This document shows positions 36,376 to 48,060 of a stretch of DNA of 64,000 bases, piece after piece. Source of the DNA: Cristatella mucedo (Eukaryota; Bryozoa; Phylactolaemata; Cristatellidae); the NCBI GenBank assembly GCA_009760855.2, contig WPIO01000134.1, positions 922,001-986,000 on the forward strand, in the 5' to 3' direction. A model generated the notes under the pieces. That model saw only the letters and a list, made by a program, of their open reading frames with translations. It was not told the origin of the DNA and did not search any database. A program made the translations under genes and the position numbers. How positions within the stretch are numbered: the stretch's first letter is position 1; each line of letters starts with the position of its first letter.

Positions 36376-36926
36376 CTGCTCCTGAAGCGTACCTGTGGCA
36401 GCCTCACTTCGATCCACTAATGACCAAGTATTCAACAATATCCTGTTCCGCAGTGAATATTGTCTTATTTTTGCAAATAAATCTTTTGTCTTATTATTGC
36501 AAAGGAATAGTACACAGGAATCTCAGATTGAAAACGAGTGGGGCGGATGCCCAGGGGAACGTGTGGACCTAGTGGCTATACAGCCTGCTGCTCCGGCAGC
36601 TTACGTGGGCCACGTTCGACTTCTCTGAAATAATAATGCCTAGCCAAAATATGCAAGGCTGGTGTGGCGAGCTTTGCGCTTAGACAATGGATCAACGACA
36701 ACTTATCCTGGCTGAGAATTCCAATAGACGGCGCTACTGGGAGCTGCATCGCTTCTCGGTGGGAGGAGCAGCCCGAGCACTTTGCTCTCGAACCTCCCCC
36801 CCCTGCGCTGCCGGTCAGGCGATCGAGGATGAGTTGCCCGATCGCCTATCGCCAAAGTGGGGCTAACACAACCACGGTTATTTGAAGAGGATCCGTGTGC
36901 GATTTGTCGTTATCACCTCAGTCGTC

Positions 36927-37030
<104 letters not shown>

Positions 37031-37194
37031 TTGAGAGTAGCTAAGAGTGAGCACATGTGGGAGAGCGAGCAATAATGTGGTAATGCTAAAGTATACGCCG
37101 GGGCAGATTGAGATGGCAGCCCACGACTCGGACTCGAGGGAAGAACGTGAGTACTCAGCGCCAGTGCACGTCGACGGCTCCTTGCGTCGGGGCA

Positions 37195-37373
37195 GTAGAT
37201 ATAAAATGAAAGGCATGTAGCCTAGGGCTCATACGAATGACGTCATCAATTAAATAAACGGCACTCCGATAAACAATCTCGCCAATGCTTGATCGTTTCT
37301 CGTCGTCCGATTTATTCAATGGCTGCCGTCATTCCCGAGACCCTATTCTCCATATCTTTCATTTTATATCTAC
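37195..37373. mobile_element. Possible small mariner-type inverted-repeat element
   Basis: An 18-base perfect inverted repeat, 'gtagatataaaatgaaag' at 37195-37212 and its complement at 37356-37373, encloses about 140 bases without a reading frame. Read with TA target duplications, the termini start GATATAAAATG. The size suits a MITE. It sits exactly between annexin copy 2 and the polB leader, so it might instead be part of an element end. Confidence 0.4.
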
Positions 37374-37468
37374 TTGGAGTTCTTTTAAGTTGCAATAACT
37401 ACATAAAAGTAAAAAACATCTGCAGTGAATTATGAATATTTAATTAAATAAATTTTCTATCTTTATAT

Positions 37469-40400
37469 ATGTCCCAAAACATTGATTACTGTATGCAACC
37501 GGAGGGTGAAAAAAGTAGCGAACATGCAAAACGTATTAGAGAAGAGGTAAGAAAACGTACAGGTCTTTTTCCAAAATATCCTTACTGTAAAGACAGTTTA
37601 GATGCAATGATTGCAACTCTACGAACACCAACAGTTATAAAACTAGATAATCATATTGCTAAGAAAACCGTTAAGACTAACAGGGGATGGTCTTTCGATA
37701 GAGAAGCCAAGAGGTTAATGAAAATACAAGAAACAGGTTGGTTTTTAGGAAAAGCTTCCTCTGATGGTAAATTCTTAGATTATGAATATATTAAACTAGA
37801 AAAAAATGTAACTGATTTTGATGTAATATATGATAAGATTGGAGCAGAATTGAAATTAGTTATTAGAAAATTACTTAAAAATAAGAGTCACTTAAAAATG
37901 ACCCTTGTTATTTCGCCTATTTTAGCTTCAGAAAGTGGTGCATTTAGTTACCAACCATTTGCAGGAGTAAGTAATTTAAAAATAAATAGAGTTTCAGATT
38001 TCGATAGAATAATTATAATGCAATTTTCAGCTTTTAAAAAGAAAGTAGAGGAATTTTTAGAAAGAGGTTCTAATTGGATTATAATTGGCAGTAATGCTAT
38101 TTATGCAAAGTTTTCTTATTTTCGACATAAATTCGGTGGTAGTTATTTACCAATGTCAGAAGGATTAGAAAAGAAGAGATCTACAATTAATATAAAGAAT
38201 GAATCAGATAATCTTTGAGCTTTATGGTGTGTGTTAAGGTTTCTTCATTGGAGAGATAACCATCCAGAATCTACTGCTTATTTAAAAGAAATATTACATG
38301 AGAAATATTCACATCATCTAAAGAGAATAGAAGAGTTGTTCAACGTTAAGGAAAATTATCCTTCAAACGTATTAAATGTCGTTGACATTCCTAAGTTAGC
38401 AGATTTATGTAACATAACTATTAATGTTTACGAATATGATTATAAAGTTCCAACTTCACTTATAGTAGTTGATGAAGAGAAAGAGAAGCATTTGGATCTT
38501 TTTTGTATAGCACACCAAAGAAAAACAACTTTCATTATTTAATTATTAAAAACTTCAATGGTTTGTGTAAAAGTAGCGAAGGATATGGAACACAGTTTAC
38601 TTGCAAAATATGTTTGTGTAGATTCTACTCTAAAGATAAACTATAATCACATGTTGATGCATGCAAACGTGGAAATGATGGCAAATCTAGAATAAGAATG
38701 CCAATTGCAGATAGTAAAAAGGGGGATAAATGTTATTTTAGAGATTATGCTACAACTTTATGGTGTCCTCATGTTGCTTATGCAGACTTTGAATGTTTAC
38801 TTACAAGTGTTGGAAAAACAGATAAAGAAGATCCTACTACACCACAAGGTACTTTTCAAAAGCATATTCCTTATTCATCTGTTTATACTATTATTGATTA
38901 TGAAGGAAAACAAAGAACATTTAAATTATTCAATGAATCTACTAATGTTAGAGAACTATTAACGAGTGTATTAGAATTTTAAAAATAAAAAATTAAATAC
39001 AGCCTATTCATGATCAATACAATAAATTTGATTAAAGTAATTTTAAGAAAGAAGATGAAGAAGATTTTGAGAATGCAACTGTTTGTCACATTTGTGATTT
39101 AGATTTAAATGAAGAGAAATGTTTAGATCATTGTCATCCAACAGGAAAGTACTAGAGGAACTGCTCATAATGTTTGCAATTTAAATCTCAGTATTAATCC
39201 TAAGAAGTTTAAACTTCCAATATTTACCCAAAATTCAAAAGGCTATGATTCACATTTATTAGTACAAGAGTTTCAAGATTTAAAACTAGATAAAAAAATT
39301 ATTGCCAACAACATGGAGAAATATATAAAAATTGAAATTGGTTCACTTAGTTTTAAAGACTCTTTACAAATGTTGCAAAAAAGCTTAGCAGATCATTTCG
39401 ATAATGTTGTTAAATCAGGAAAAATATTAGAACAAACAAGAAAATACTTTTCCATGTTGGATGATAATGAATTTGATCTATTAAAAGAAAACGGTATATT
39501 GCCTTGTGGGTATATAGATTCATTTTTCATTTTTAAGACTAGATGAAAAATCGCTACCTCCAATTAAAAGTTTTTATAGGACATTAAATGATACAAACAT
39601 AGATGAAAAATATTATTATAGTGTTAAGAAAGTTTGGGTATTGATGAAAACATAGGTCCTGATACAGAAGATACATTGAAAAATTATAGTGATATTTATC
39701 GAATGGCGGCTGTCATTCTACTAGCTGATGTATTTCAACATTTTAGACATCTATCAAAGAAAATCGATGGTTTAGATCTTGCTAATTTCCTTACAGCTCC
39801 AGGCTTAACTTGGTCTGCAGGTTTGAGATTTTCAAAGGTTAAACTAGACTTATTAAAAAACTTCGAACATTTTGACTTCTTTGAAAGTGCAATAAGAGAA
39901 GGAATAACACAAGCATAATTTAGATGTATTAAAGCAAACAATGGGATGGCTTCTAATTATGATAGTACTAAAGGAAAGAGTTGGTTACTTTGTGTTGATG
40001 CAAATTCACTCTATGCCACAGCAATGACACAACCACTTCCAATTTCTAATTTCAAGTTTCTAGATTATAAGCAAGTAAAAAAGTTTACAACTGAAAAGAT
40101 ATTAGCATTAAAAGAAGACGCATAAACTGGTTATGCTTTTGAAGTAGATATGCACTGTCCTGATGAACTACAGGATATTTATTCTGATTATTCTATTCTA
40201 CCAATTAGAAGAAAAGTAGATGTTGAAGAATTCTCTGATTATCGAAAGAAAACATTACTAAAAGACAATAAGAAAGAAATAGATGATTGCGAAAGTAAAG
40301 TAGAAAAACTGAATGTTGATCTAGAACCAAAAGTTAAATATGTTATCCTTTATAGAAATCTACAACTTGCAATTGAAAGAGGATATGTATTAACGCAGAT

Positions 40401-41599
40401 ACATAGAGTAATGATTTTTACACAAAGTAGATAGTTGAGTGGATATATACTTAATAACATTGCCAGAAGAAAAGAAGCAAAAGATGAGTTTGAAAAAGAA
40501 TATTATAAACTCAAAAACAATGCATTTTTTTAAAGATGATGGAAAATGTTAGAGAACGAGTACAAATTGAGCTGTTTGATCTATAATATGATAAGGATAT
40601 TCTAGTTTCAGATAAAAGAGTAATGAGTGCAAGGTTTAAAGATAGAAGGTTTTTCAATCAAGACTTAGTTGGAATTGAAACAACAAAAGCAGAAATCTGT
40701 CTTGATAAACCAATTTATTGATGTTTTACAATTCTAGATATTTCAAAACTAATAATGCAAGATTTATATTACAGTACACTAATAGATTACTATAATAATA
40801 AAGTAACATTTGAATGCACTGATACTGATTCTTAGGTAATGCAAATAAATACTGATAATGTTTATGGAGATTTTGCAAACTATTTGGAGTACCTTGATGT
40901 ATCTGGATATCCTAAGAATCAAGATATATTGAAAGTAGAAGGAGCTGAAAAGATTATACCTGCTAGTAAGGGAAGTCTAGGAAAATTCAAAGATGAAATT
41001 TGTGAAAAACATTCAATAGATCCAAAAACAAAAGATTTCATTAAAGATGAGAAAGGTGTTATGATCGGAAAATCAATTGTACTTGATGAGGGTGTTTTCT
41101 TAAGACCAAGACTGTATTCAATGCAGATAGCTATCAAGAAAGATAAATGAATAGAAGTTAAATCTGCTGTTAAAAAAGCAAAAGGAACAAAGAAAGCTGT
41201 AGTAAAAAAATGCTTGACACATTCTGATTATATTGGTTGTCTTAAAACTGGATATGATGTTTACTGCAATCAATCAAGATTTCAATCAAGAAACCATCAA
41301 ATTTATACTATAACAAATCTAAAAACGCACTATCAGCATTTGACTCAAAACGATACTGGTTAGATGGTGAAATTCATAGTTACGCTTATGGTCACTATAG
41401 AATAAAAGAGAACAGTAATAATTGTGATATTTGTAATATTGATATAGATGCAAAAAAGAAAAATGAAGATACTAAACCAGCACCAGTAAAGAAAATTAGA
41501 TTTGCAGATAAAGAGAAAATGGAAGCAGATAAAAAATACGTTGGTATTCAAGAGGAAATAGAACTGTCCAATTCAACGGAGAAATTAAATATATATTAA
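37469..41599 (+). pseudogene. polB: Polinton-type DNA polymerase B, right copy, near full length
   Basis: The reading runs from ATG 37469 to TAA 41597-41599, about 1,377 codon positions, usual for Polinton polB. Segments in order: N-terminal region ending NIKNESDNL (38215), WCVLRFLHWRDNHPES, a zinc-finger-like CKICLCRF (about 38600), exonuclease motif YADFECLL (38788), HLLVQEFQDLKLDKK, the ADVFQHFRHLSKKIDGLDLA and TAPGLTWSAGLRFSKV segment (39721-39850), DANSLYATAM (palm motif A, about 40000), CTDTDS (motif C, 40818) and the C-terminal KRYWLDGEIHSYAYGHYR (about 41350). TGA, TAA and TAG stops occur at 38216, 40122, 40432, 40834 and 41147 among others, plus frameshifts between 38542 and 38600 and elsewhere. 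It is a dead gene. The N-terminal AT-rich leader starts near 37380. Confidence 0.85.
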
Positions 41600-41606
41600 T
41601 AAAATT

Positions 41607-41881
41607 ATGTTTACTATTATAGAAATTGATCCCAGAGAATCTCAGAAGAATCATGTGATGAATCTATTGAAATTACTAGTTTAGATAGCGAATCTGAATA
41701 TTCAGATGACTCATTCGGAGATCCTGACTATGTTACTGAAATGGAATCAGAATCGGATTTTTCATGTAGCAATATTAGTGAATCTGAAGAAGAAGTATTT
41801 GAGAGTTCTGACTGTGAAGAAGAAGGTGAAATAAGTCTTGAAGAACTTCTATTTGGTAGACAAGATGAAGATAGAGAGTGA
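41607..41881 (+). pseudogene. Acidic Ser/Glu-rich ORF, right copy
   Basis: Starts MFTIIEIDPRE at 41607, eight bases after the polB stop. One frame change later it reads SEESCDESIEITSLDSESEY, DDSFGDPDYVTEMESESDFS, and ends GEISLEELLFGRQDEDRE before TGA 41879-41881. Its place matches the acidic ORF of the left element. Function unknown. Confidence 0.45.
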
Positions 41882-41929
41882 TGTAAGTCTTGAATAGTTT
41901 CAATTAAATAAAATTATCTTTACATATTC

Positions 41930-42213
41930 TTAGCTGTGAACAATCTAGAAAAATAGCAATAAAAATTTGCTTGCAAAAGCTAAAAGGATAAGATCAACGA
42001 ATAGTTCAACATTCACTTGATAAACCTATTCCTGATTTAGATAGCTCATTTATTAATGTTCTTACTGAGATCTGTGATACATGTGATAAACTAATGGAAT
42101 GTCGTAGCAAGATAAATGAGATGCTTGAAGACGCAAATAAAAAATATAAAACTCCAAAAACAAAACCTGGTGTACAAATTCTTGAAATAATTAGTATTAA
42201 TATATTTTATTAA
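41930..42213 (+). pseudogene. Conserved small ORF, right copy
   Basis: Contains KPIPDLDSSFINVLTEICDT and CDKLMECRSKINEMLEDA, homologous to the left-element ORF at 27130-27400, with one stop near the start (TAA about 41990). The C-terminal part is Lys-rich. The left and right versions keep the same hydrophobic pattern, which supports past coding function. Confidence 0.4.
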
Positions 42214-42249
42214 TCAACTTCATAGGGTAATTAACTATATATAGAAAAA

Positions 42250-42600
42250 ATGAATATTGAAAAACTAAAGGCAAAAGTTTACGTGTTAAATATTGCATTT
42301 AAAGAAGTAGAGAAAATTATTAATGAAAAAGGTTAATCTAATTATGTTTATTTAAATATCTATCATACTAACGGAGTAATGGGATTTAGTTTAGAATTTG
42401 GTAAAGATAATAAAGATACTGAAAAACTTAAAAAATTAGGCTGTATAGCAATTAATAATTTTATGGAAACTATTTGTGATATTTGTAAACACGATAAATC
42501 TTAAAGTACTATCGTAAAAGTAAAAAATGAATTTATTTACGCTGTTTTTGATGCTTGTAATGCTAAACTTAATTATGAAGAATGTAAAGAAATAGCAATA
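42250..42600 (+). pseudogene. Small ORF present only in right element
   Basis: ATG 42250 opens MNIEKLKAKVYVLNIAFKEV and, past an in-frame stop, reads GFSLEFGKDNKDTEKLKKLG and NNFMETICDICKHDKS, then a further stop and FIYAVFDACNAKLNYEECKE. No counterpart in the left element, where the small ORF and X1 are nearly adjacent. Family not recognised; CxxC near the middle could bind metal. Confidence 0.35.
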
Positions 42601-42662
42601 AAATTAATTATTAATAGTTGCTTGTACTTAGTTTTGTTAATTTTTATATTATTATATAGGAA

Positions 42663-43152
42663 ATGCAAGTAGATGTTAGTGATCCTTTGCAACGAGGGCA
42701 ACAGCACTAAAAGCTTACGTAGAGTATCTTGTTAAATCAAGAATGACGACTTACGATCAACAAACACTTATTCTTATATTTCATATATGACTGACGCACC
42801 AGTTAAGAAATTCTATCTTGACGAATGTGATACTGAAGCTCAAAATATTATCTCTGAAGGACTATCAGATGTAACAGCAGGTCTAGAAACAACAGTTACA
42901 TCTAAAGTTGATGCTCTTCTTGATACACCTGGAGAAATCTCTGGTTATACAACATGGATTGCATCACAACTTCCAACACTCTCAACAGTTATCTCAAGAG
43001 TATCTGGAGTTAAACCTGATATCTCTGGAATTTTCAAAGATGAATGTTATGCAGTTCTACCTGATTTGAGTGATGGAACAAGTGCAAGACAAAAAGCAAG
43101 TGCAGCAGCACTAGCAGCTCAAGCAACAACTGATGCACCACCCACTGTTTAA
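42663..43152 (+). pseudogene. Conserved ORF X1 (structural-like), right copy
   Basis: Likely starts at ATG 42663 (MQVDVSDP), with KAYVEYLVKS matching the left copy, a one-base frame change near 42770, then an intact frame from 42787: MTDAPVKKFYLDECDTEAQN, TSKVDALLDTPGEISGYTTW, VSGVKPDISGIFKDECY and an Ala-rich end to TAA 43150-43152. The family is unknown. The left copy stops at the same place, so X1 and X2 were separate genes. Confidence 0.55.
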
Positions 43153-43583
43153 TTGATTTCAATTAAAACAGAAATCCAAATATTACAGAAAATGGTTTCT
43201 GTTGAGACAAGAGGTAAAGACTGTCTTGAAGAAGTACAAGGTCAACAATATTCAAACTGTAAAATCTTTTCATATCCAATGGGTAGAATTGAAGGCATTG
43301 GATCAACTTTGTTAGATGCTGCAAAACTAGTAGAATACAAAGCACTAAGAATAAATCACTCTGAAACAGAGATCGCAAGTATATTTAGTAAAGTTAGAGA
43401 TGGTTCAATCTTTGAAGAGTTCCTTAAAGGCTTAAAAATAGAAAAAATTAATAGTATGAAGTCTGAAGCACACTCTAAAAAAAGAACTAACTAAACAAAT
43501 AAAGAAAGAATTAGATGCAGGTAAAAGTTGTGATCTACCTGAAGAGTTGATTAAAGAGGCTACGTGCTGGAAAATCTAGAAAG
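43153..43583 (+). pseudogene. Conserved ORF X2, right copy
   Basis: Directly follows the X1 stop in the same frame and reads KTEIQILQKMVSVETRGKDC, YPMGRIEGIGSTLLDAAKLV, SETEIASIFSKVRDGSIFEE, then FLKGLKIEKINSMKSEA. After a one-base slip near 43470 it goes on LKKELTKQIKKELDAGKSCD to about 43583. No ATG follows the X1 stop closely; the first internal Met is at 43192, so the start is uncertain. The left copy supports the same gene boundary. Confidence 0.5.
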
Positions 43584-46480
43584 TTCTTCTAAAGTTATAG
43601 CATGTACTATTTCATCTAAACTAGAATAACCGGCTGTAGATGTTGTGGGTTCAATACTTGTAGCAAACCAATAACCAATTTGAGGATCATACATATTTTG
43701 ACTAAAATTATTTGATAATGATTGATAATAATTTACTCCATTGCCAATAAAATCTCAATATAATCCAAATCATTTGGAGTAATAATACTTTGATAATTTA
43801 AAATAGGATAAACAACATTAAATACAATTGTTTTCGATCCTGGTTTATCAATAATAGTAAAATTAAATATAGATTCACTGAATAATAACATATAATTATT
43901 CTCAATGCCATAATATTTTATATTAAGTAAAGTATGTGAATATAAATTTGGAGAATACAATTTATAATTGTGTTTTAAAATTATAATATCACTTTCATTT
44001 ACTTTATCTGCATTTATAGCAACTTGAGCTGCTGCAAGTCTATAGTTTATTCTAGTTCTATTATCATCTTTTAATAAAAATGAATTATCGCTAAATACTC
44101 TATTATATACAGCGTATCTAATTGTACTATCAATCATATTAATACTTCTATCAACTGCAGCATCAATGTCTTAATCTTTATTATTATCTTTGAGTATATT
44201 GGTTTTTGTATGCTAACATCTGATAATTTACTTAAGATTAATTTTCCTTTACTAAAAGAAAAAATAATGACTTTGGAATACCAATATTAGTTACACTATT
44301 TACAGTTAAATTACCGAAATACTTAATAAAAGTAGTTCTTCCAATAAATCTGGTAGTATATAGATTATTACCACATTTTAAATAAAAATCATTAAGAAAT
44401 CTATTAGGAATTATATCATTTGGTTGATAATTAGCAAAAGTTGGTTCACTTCTAATCATTATTAATCTATTAACACTTAAGTTTCCATTTATTGTTCTAT
44501 TTGAACTATATACATCTATTTTTGTATCAAGATATTTTTTGTTGCAACATCCCTTCCATTGATAGGATCTAATACACTTACATACTTTTTTGAATTTGCA
44601 GATAAATTACCTGTTATATGTTGTTCTGAGTCTTTTCTTAGATAATTGTTATCAGCAAATGACTTATTAACAGATTCTAATAAATCTACAGTTTCTCCAA
44701 CATTTTTTTATTCTATTTGAATCAAAATTCAAAGTTCCATTCATTTCTAATTTCTTTCTAGAAAGCATAATATGTTAATGCTATATAAACAGTTAAAGTT
44801 ATATGTTCTGCAGTAAGTAGATCTTGTGTGCATACAGTTGGTGAATCCATCACTAATTTTTTATTTGAATCAAGATTATAACTTCCAAATAACTGAAATG
44901 AATAATTAGGATTTATTCCTGATTGTGGAAGAGGAATAAGCTGTTTTTGTAAATCATTTGGCAATTTGTATTTTGTTGAAAATACAAATTAAGCTCTAGG
45001 AAGTATATCTTTATATGTTCTACCACCAATAAACTTTCCTTAATAGATTGCTCCATATGAATTTGTTTGTAATGTTGAATCTATAAATCCATTAAATGTT
45101 ATTTTTGCACCATTTCCATCAGTTATTTTATTTAGATAACCAAGATTAACACCATCATTAGGATTAACAGGATCATTTACAATTCTAATTACAGTTATTA
45201 ATCATATCTAAATTTCCATTAACAGTTCCACCATTGACACTAAGAAAGTTTGCATTAATATATGCTTTATTCGGAACACTATAATCATAATCAATATCAC
45301 CAACAGGAGGACCACTAGCACTCATACTCCCATTTACAGTTAAATGTCTAATTATTGTTCCGCCAGTAATTGGTAATTTCGTATCAGCATAATCTTTAGT
45401 TGCAGCATCACTAGGATTAATAGGATTAGCAAGATCTACTAACCTGTGATTGTTCATATCAATATCACCAGCAGAAGTAGTTGATCTAGAAATCTGTGTA
45501 ACAAAATTCGTATCTATATACTTTCTGTTTACAGTATCTCCAGAATCAACAGCATCACCTAAGTTCTTAATAATATTACCATTCATACTTAGATTTCCAT
45601 TAAGTATATCACCAGTCTTTCTAATATAGTTCTTTGCATTTGTTGCTTTTTTTTATAAAAATTAATATTTCTATACAATACTAACACAAGAAAATCTACA
45701 TAACTAATTCCACTTGCAACTGTAAACTTATCAACAGCATAAGTACAACTTCCATAGTATTACTAACACCATAAGTATTATCAATAGTCAACTATACATA
45801 AGAATTAGTTTTATTAGTTGCATACATAATATTAGATATCATACTAAAGTTAGGTAATGCACCTGGAAAAAATGTTTTGAGGCTAGTTACAAATCCTAAC
45901 GTTCTTCCTGTTTGTTGTTGTATAAGTGGCATGTCACCTGGTGTAATTCGTTGCAATGAAAAACTTGAACCACTACTTCCATTAGCAGAAATATTCAAAT
46001 CTAACATGTTTAGATTAAATAAAGTAGGCTAAGTATTAGAACTTATGCCTAAATATCTAAATCTTACTTGTTTAGTATGATCAACATATTTTTTTATACT
46101 AAATCAGAATCTTTTAAATTTATAATATTCCTATTACCCATGTCTATGCTTGCCATTGCTCTACCTTGAAATACTTGTATCATACTTTTCAACAATCCAT
46201 AGTTTATTACTTTATAAGGTCTTGAATCTGAGTAAACCATACCATCAGCAGAATTACCTGATATACCAATAACATTTTTTACAATTAAGTTGTGACATCA
46301 TTTTTGCTCCACTTTTTGGTAATGAACTACTTAGACTTGATACTGTTGCTAATTCACCAGTAGCATTAGAAATAACGCTACCTCCAACATTTGAACTAAG
46401 TCCATAATCTAATCTTATTGCATCACCATCATTAACAGGATAACCTAACTTACTTACTGTATTATTATTTGCATTAAGAT
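43580..46480 (-). pseudogene. Fibre-like protein with repeated 'NL-D-N-KYVD' units, broken
   Basis: About 2.9 kb of - strand reading with stops and frame changes. Repeated units near the start and middle are NANNNTVSKLGYPVNDGDAI, DMGNRNIINLKDSDL, MNGNIIKNLGDAVDSGDTVN then RKYIDTNF, and MNNHRLVDLANPINPSDAAT then KDYADTKLP, each followed by a 'GG-VNGNL' type step. This is the repeat style of phage and viral tail/fibre stalks, which fold as trimeric shafts. The end (44137-43590) is a different, probably globular part: MIDSTIRYAVYNRVFSDNSF, and after a slip MYDPQIGYWFATSIEPTTS. It converges with X2 and follows the AP2 remnant. The left element lacks it. Confidence 0.6.
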
Positions 46481-46487
46481 GTAAGAA

Positions 46488-46668
46488 CTAACAACGAAGT
46501 AGTTTATAATCATCAGTTAAAGTATATTCAAAGTTTAGTCGTGTGAATTGTAAGTGAAGACGTATTGCTTCAAGATCGCGGGCTACAGCTGTATCTTCTG
46601 GATTTTCATAAAGACCCAAGTGATATAGATGATTATCTATTCTAATATAAGATCTATATTTACTAGAG
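46488..46668 (-). pseudogene. AP2 remnant of HNH-AP2 endonuclease, right element
   Basis: The - strand reads SSKYRSYIRIDNHLYHLG, LYENPEDTAVARDLEAIRLH, and LNFEYTLTDDYKLLRC before TAG (46490-46488). It lines up with the AP2 end of the left gene (FVSYIRVDKQLNHLGYF, AAIRLHLEF, DNKLVRY), and the bases after both stops start 'ttcttacat'. The HNH half is missing, because the element is cut at about 46668 and joined to LINE sequence. Confidence 0.65.
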
Positions 46669-48060
46669 AAGCAATCAGCCAGATCACCATAAGGATCACT
46701 TAATAATAATAATAATAATTCACTTGATAAAGCGCCCTCAGAGAACTCAATCTCTCTCTAGGCGCTTTACATTTGCTGTAAAGTGAAATGCCATTGAATG
46801 GTAAGTAAAATCATGCTTGAAAAACAAACGAGATGAATAATATGGTTAGGGGTGACATGCACAGGGTCAGCATGCAAATGTGGTTAGTGGCAGCATGCAC
46901 AGTGTCAGCACGCATAAGCACATCAAAGACGAATCACAGGCACCCACTAAATGCTGTCCTAAATAGGTGTGTTTTTAAGTTCCTTTTAAATGTGGTCAGG
47001 TCAGGGGATGTTCTGACGCAGGTCGGGAGGGAGTTCCAGGCTTTGGGAGCATATGAACTAAATGCACGGTCTCCAAAGGATTTAAGGTTTGTATGAGGTA
47101 TTTCTAGACTGTTGGATTCCGAGAAGCGGGTGGTACGATGCTTGGCCTGATGGGGTAGTATATCTGACAGATAGGCTGGAGCCATAGAATGAAGGGACCT
47201 AAAAGTGAGCGACAAAACCTTGAAGTCAATCCGTTGCTTGACTGGTAGCCAGTGCAGGTCGGCAAGAAGTGGAGTAATGTGGCAACAGCGACTTGATAAG
47301 GAGCAAACCTGGCAGCGATTATGGAGATGTTGATGGTAGACATAAGCATTTCTGAGACTGTGGATTTACGATTCAACTTTTCTTTTGTAAGAGCTAAACT
47401 TGGCCTTCACTAGGGTTGATTAGTATGATCTACAGTAGTCATCGTATGCCTGTCGATGGACAGTCAATCCTGATCTTTAGTATGCTTTCATGCTTGCAAT
47501 TAGTAGACCCAGCTAGTGCAATGTCTTCGATAAACCGTAGGCCATTACGATGAGGGCGTACAATGAGCTTAGCCAGAGGTGCCAACTCCTCGTCGTCGAG
47601 CGTGTCAGTTAGTATTATTTTGTAGCATTCCACCAATGATAACTGGTCAAATTGGGAGATCGAGCAAGCGGGCCGAGAAGATATAATCACGCGGACATCG
47701 TCTGTGTCAAGGGCCTTGAGATTTTACGATGCACAGACGATTTTGGATGCTGATAACTCCACTAAGTCAGCACTGCTTGATATGTGTAAAAAATCTTTCC
47801 GGAGTGCAGTGTTGTTTGATTACTTTCAGCTAGTCTGTTCGTTTTTGCCGCATCAACATCTAGATGGTGTGCTTTGAAAGCGTTCCCTACATTTCTGTAA
47901 ATTATCCATTAGATACTGGCCAAGCAAAACTTCAAGTTTAAAAGTGCATTCATTTCAAAACAAGGACATCCGCTCAGCGCTGTAAAGCATTCAGGAGGCT
48001 TCCGAAGGCAAAGATTTCAATGTGAATACTTTCTGAGGCGAACGCGGCAGCCAACGAAAT
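46669..48060 (-). mobile_element. CR1/L2-like LINE, 3' part (family L-A)
   Basis: The - strand frame 47215-46934 encodes the C-terminus: LTFRSLHSMAPAYLSDILP, FGDRAFSSYAPKAWNSLP, FKRNLKTHLFRTAF. Below it the 3' UTR carries the 'gtggcagcatgcacagtg' segment, then the tail 'gcgcctagagagagattgag' and an (ATT)n run (46700-46720). Sequence to 48060 matches the inner part of the 20-23 kb copy. It begins inside a short LINE scrap fused to the end of the right Polinton. Confidence 0.75.

Larger units (their letters stand above)
37380..46668 (+). mobile_element. Right Maverick/Polinton-like element, degraded
   Basis: An AT-rich block of about 9.3 kb with the order polB, acidic ORF, small ORFs, X1, X2 on +, then a fibre-like gene and the end of an HNH-AP2 gene on -. 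The order agrees with the left element read outward from polB. The outer edge (about 46668) is cut inside AP2 and abuts LINE sequence. Capsid, integrase, ATPase and protease genes are not recognised. If both outer limits are taken together, the family would be roughly 9-10 kb, shorter than usual Polintons (15-20 kb). All large genes contain stops. Confidence 0.75.

Noticed and set aside
37469-43494. Alternative genetic code (stop codons read as amino acids) in the Polinton genes
   Set aside because: In-frame stops include TAA, TAG and TGA with frameshifts as well, and aligned positions in the other element or family carry ordinary residues. The pattern is decay.
42787-43494. Programmed stop readthrough joining X1 and X2
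   Set aside because: They share a frame in the right copy, but the left copy ends X1 at the same place and its X2 lies in broken frames. Two separate genes is simpler.
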